Below are positions 62,701-64,000 of a DNA stretch of 64,000 bases, one piece after another. Both the position numbers and the translations under genes were made by a program. The DNA is from Synechococcus sp. SB0662_bin_14. GTDB lineage: Bacteria; Cyanobacteriota; Cyanobacteriia; PCC-6307; Cyanobiaceae. The notes below the pieces were generated by a model, which was given only the letters and a program-made list of their open reading frames with translations, did no database searches and was not told the origin of the DNA. The DNA lies in the NCBI GenBank assembly GCA_009840445.1, contig VXNS01000021.1, positions 1 to 64,000 of the forward strand, given 5' to 3'. Numbering within the stretch: position 1 is the first letter of the stretch; every line of letters starts with the position of its first letter.

Positions 62701-64000
62701 AGTGAACCGCAAGGCTCATCACCAACTCTTCCCGCAGGGGGTCGATGGGGGGATTGGTGACCTGGGCAAACCGCTGCTTGAAGTAGTCGTACAGCAGGTG
62801 AGGCTTGTTGGAGAGGACGGCCAGGGGGATGTCGTCTCCCATGCAGAAGGTGGGCTCCTTCCTCTTGCCGGCCATGTCCTCGATGATGAGGTCCAGGTCC
62901 TCGGCGGTGAAGCCAACCGCGGTCTGCAATTGCAACAACTCCAGATTGCCGAACCGGGGCTCCGTACGCCACGCTTCCGGAGCAAGCTGTTGACGCAGTT
63001 GCAGCCATTGGCCGTAGGGATAGCGGCTGGCTTCTTCCTCCTTCACCTGCCAGTTGCGCAGCAGGCGGCCCTTCTCCAGATCAACGGCCAACATCTGACC
63101 AGGACCCAGGCGGCCCTTCTCCACAATGGCGGCTTCGTCCAACTCCACCACACCGGTCTCGGTCCCCATGACCACCAGGCCGTCCCGGGTGACGCAGTAG
63201 CGGGCCGGACGCAGGCCGTTGCGGTCAAGGCAGGCCCCAATCCAGCGCCCGTCGGTGAACGCCAGCAAGGCGGGTCCATCCCAGGCTTCCTGAATGCCGG
63301 CCCAATAGGCATAGAAGTCCTGCAGTTGCCGGCGATTTTCCAGTTCCGGTTGCTGCTGAAACGCTTCCGGCACCAGGGTCATCAGGCTTTCGATGACGGG
63401 GCGACCGCTGCGCACCATCAACTCCAACATGCCGTCCAGGTTGGCGGAATCACTGAAGGCTGGATTCACCACGGGGTGCAAGTCCGCCGCAGCGTCCCCC
63501 CAGGCTTGCTTGAGGCCGTCCTGGGCTGCCAGGGCCCAGTTGATGTTGCCCAGCAGGGTGTTGATTTCACCGTTGTGGCCCAACAGGCGCATGGGCTGGG
63601 CCAGGGGCCAACGGGGCAAGGTGTTGGTGCTGAACCGTCGGTGGTAGACCGCGTAAGGAACGGCAAAGCGCTCGTCTTGCAGGTCCCTGTAGAAGGCCGG
63701 CAGCACCGCGGAGCGCACCATGCCCTTGTAGACCACTGTGCGGGTGCTCAAGGAGGCAAAGGAGACATGGCGACTCAACGCCGTCCCCAACACCTGGCCA
63801 AGCTGGGCGCCAATGCGGCGGCGGCAACGGAACAGCAAGCGCTCCAACGCTTCCTGATCCCCATGGCCCTCGTCCATGGAGAGGAGCCACTGCTCAATCA
63901 CCGGACAGCTTGCGGCTGCCATGGGACCCAGAACATCCCGGTCAACGGGCACCACGCGCCAGCCATGGCTGCGGAGCCCCAACTGGGCCGCCTGCTGCTC
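59714..64000 (-). CDS. gltB: Glutamate synthase large subunit (probably ferredoxin-dependent), N-terminus beyond window
   Basis: [56 protein letters not shown]...[13 protein letters not shown]; frame stays open to the window edge. Confidence 0.95.
   Translation of the reverse strand, partial: [1428 protein letters not shown]

Overview
This 64 kb, GC-rich chromosomal window comes from an oxygenic phototroph. The gene set fits a picocyanobacterium of the Synechococcus/Cyanobium/'Ca. Synechococcus spongiarum' type (acsF, a CpeS-like bilin lyase, Hli, NTRC, glutamate synthase, DUF1825/DUF2996 proteins); that placement is inference from protein families. The backbone is a long ribosomal-protein/secY/rpoA operon (about 22.3-38.5 kb, rplC to prfA) with housekeeping genes on both sides (pepA, tyrS, pyrF, era, trmD, ispF, larB, thyX, lepA, fmt, tldD/tldE, ubiX, gyrA, ntrC, infA, and gltB running off the right edge). 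Accessory content: (i) a pseudopilin cluster plus an LCP-family protein (0.25-3.2 kb); (ii) tandem small secreted paralogs (3.3-4.4 kb); (iii) two tandem ~970-aa autotransporter-like proteins with repetitive passengers and a 181-nt stretch that is identical by eye (10.8-16.8 kb); (iv) a restriction-modification pair whose nuclease closely resembles NgoMIV (39.1-40.9 kb); (v) an A+T-rich island (47.1-49.4 kb) with two MITE-like elements whose terminal inverted repeats covary, flanking an apparently frameshifted membrane-protein gene. No rRNA, convincing tRNA or CRISPR array was found. All calls were made by reading sequence; no database search was run.
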